A DNA stretch of 64,000 bases from DATARH01 sp963847345. Its GTDB lineage: Bacteria; Pseudomonadota; Alphaproteobacteria; ATCC43930; CGMCC-115725. The notes under the pieces were generated by a model, which worked only from the letters and a program-made list of their open reading frames with translations, ran no database searches and had not been told where the DNA came from. Location: positions 1 through 64,000 of the forward strand of contig CAWJZU010000016.1 in the NCBI GenBank assembly GCA_963847345.1, read 5' to 3'. The position numbers and the translations under genes are program-made. This document shows positions 63,838-64,000 of this stretch, piece by piece; position 1 is the first letter of the stretch, and every line of letters starts with the position of its first letter.

Positions 63838-63847
63838 GTCCGCACCA
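63802..63847. repeat. Direct repeat, proximal copy
   Basis: This 46-bp unit contains the start of the RibD-like reductase (MKPYVICHMNAS). It matches 63861-63906 at 41 of 46 positions. All four differences within the coding part are synonymous third-position changes. Confidence 0.85.
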
Positions 63848-63896
63848 ACGCTATGTCCCAGCTGGCGTTCATGTGGCAGATCACATAGGGCTTCAT
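63834..63896 (-). CDS. 20-codon ORF from duplicated gene start
   Basis: An ATG at 63896 in the distal repeat copy reads MKPYVICHMNAS and then WDIALVRT before stopping at TGA 63834-63836. That stop overlaps the reductase ATG (63835-63837) as ATGA, so ribosomes reading it could restart on the reductase. It may be the stub of a deleted upstream paralog rather than an evolved leader. Confidence 0.4.
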   Translation of the reverse strand: MKPYVICHMNASWDIALVRT

Positions 63897-63906
63897 TTCC
63901 GCACCA
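63861..63906. repeat. Direct repeat, distal copy
   Basis: Second copy of the 46-bp unit at 63802-63847, starting 59 bp upstream of it on the minus strand. It includes the 20-codon ORF start and the same GGTGCGGA sequence before the ATG. Confidence 0.85.
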
Positions 63907-64000
63907 CGGCATGTAGCAGTCTGCCCCGAAGCGGGCTCTCGCAAGATCCGCCGTCTGGCAAACCAAGGTCGGCCGCGCTGGCGTCTAATTGAGTTCATCC

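Noticed and set aside
1..64000. CRISPR array, rRNA or tRNA gene
   Set aside because: Reading for regularly spaced repeats and for tRNA T-arm and acceptor patterns gave no convincing hit; only short or single repeats were found.

Overview
The window is GC-rich, densely coded DNA from an alphaproteobacterium. The best evidence is gene order: lptF-lptG-lptD-surA-pdxA-rsmA on one strand, then pepA-holC-ndk, purN, a DUF2066 gene, a CDP-alcohol phosphatidyltransferase, a PerM-type permease and an hdaA-like gene. A 41-residue aa3-oxidase subunit IV-like gene points the same way. The mix of central metabolism, many dehydrogenases and amidases, and decayed mobile DNA suggests a free-living, metabolically versatile member, possibly near Rhodospirillales or Rhizobiales; this placement is inference.

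Layout. 1-2.1 kb: a decayed amidase with its GatC/AtzG-like partner and two more gene remnants. 2.1-4.4 kb: an SDR lacking the usual Tyr/Lys, and a CinA-like/NadD-like fusion. 4.4-7.8 kb: a graveyard of mobile and defence DNA (SNF2 helicase, integrase, IS66, primase-like remnants). 7.8-12.3 kb: a TPR protein, a frameshifted flavoprotein reductase, a DipZ tail remnant and a beta-hydroxyacid dehydrogenase. 12.8-17 kb: an RND efflux pair. 17-26 kb: a glycogen and low-oxygen carbon block (malQ, MFS, truncated class I aldolase, truncated phosphoketolase, patatin lipoprotein, glgX, CBS protein with an FNR/FixK-type box). 26.5-43.6 kb: CoA transferase and core housekeeping genes. 43.6-54 kb: 2-hydroxyacid dehydrogenases, MFS, sensor kinase, amidase, GST, hemB. 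54-60 kb: peroxiredoxin and the gcvT-gcvH-gcvPA-gcvPB operon behind a tandem glycine riboswitch. 60-64 kb: a ParDE-type toxin-antitoxin pair, a lipoprotein, a double-CDGSH protein, a probable selenoprotein and a RibD-like reductase.

The most interesting item is at 61905-63128. A GrdB/PrdB-like protein is interrupted by a single in-frame TGA at codon 154. The TGA sits where this family carries selenocysteine, gives a UxxC motif, keeps the frame on both sides, and is followed at the right distance by a hairpin of bacterial SECIS type. The second strongest is a 46-bp imperfect direct repeat at the start of the neighbouring reductase, whose coding differences are all synonymous.

Several otherwise well conserved genes (gcvH, glgX, peroxiredoxin, an amidase, a flavoprotein reductase, a RibD-like reductase) carry single-base frameshifts, mostly insertions. 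In four cases removing one base restores both the frame and a GANTC site, the usual CcrM methylation target in Alphaproteobacteria. Some of these lesions may therefore be sequencing errors rather than gene decay.
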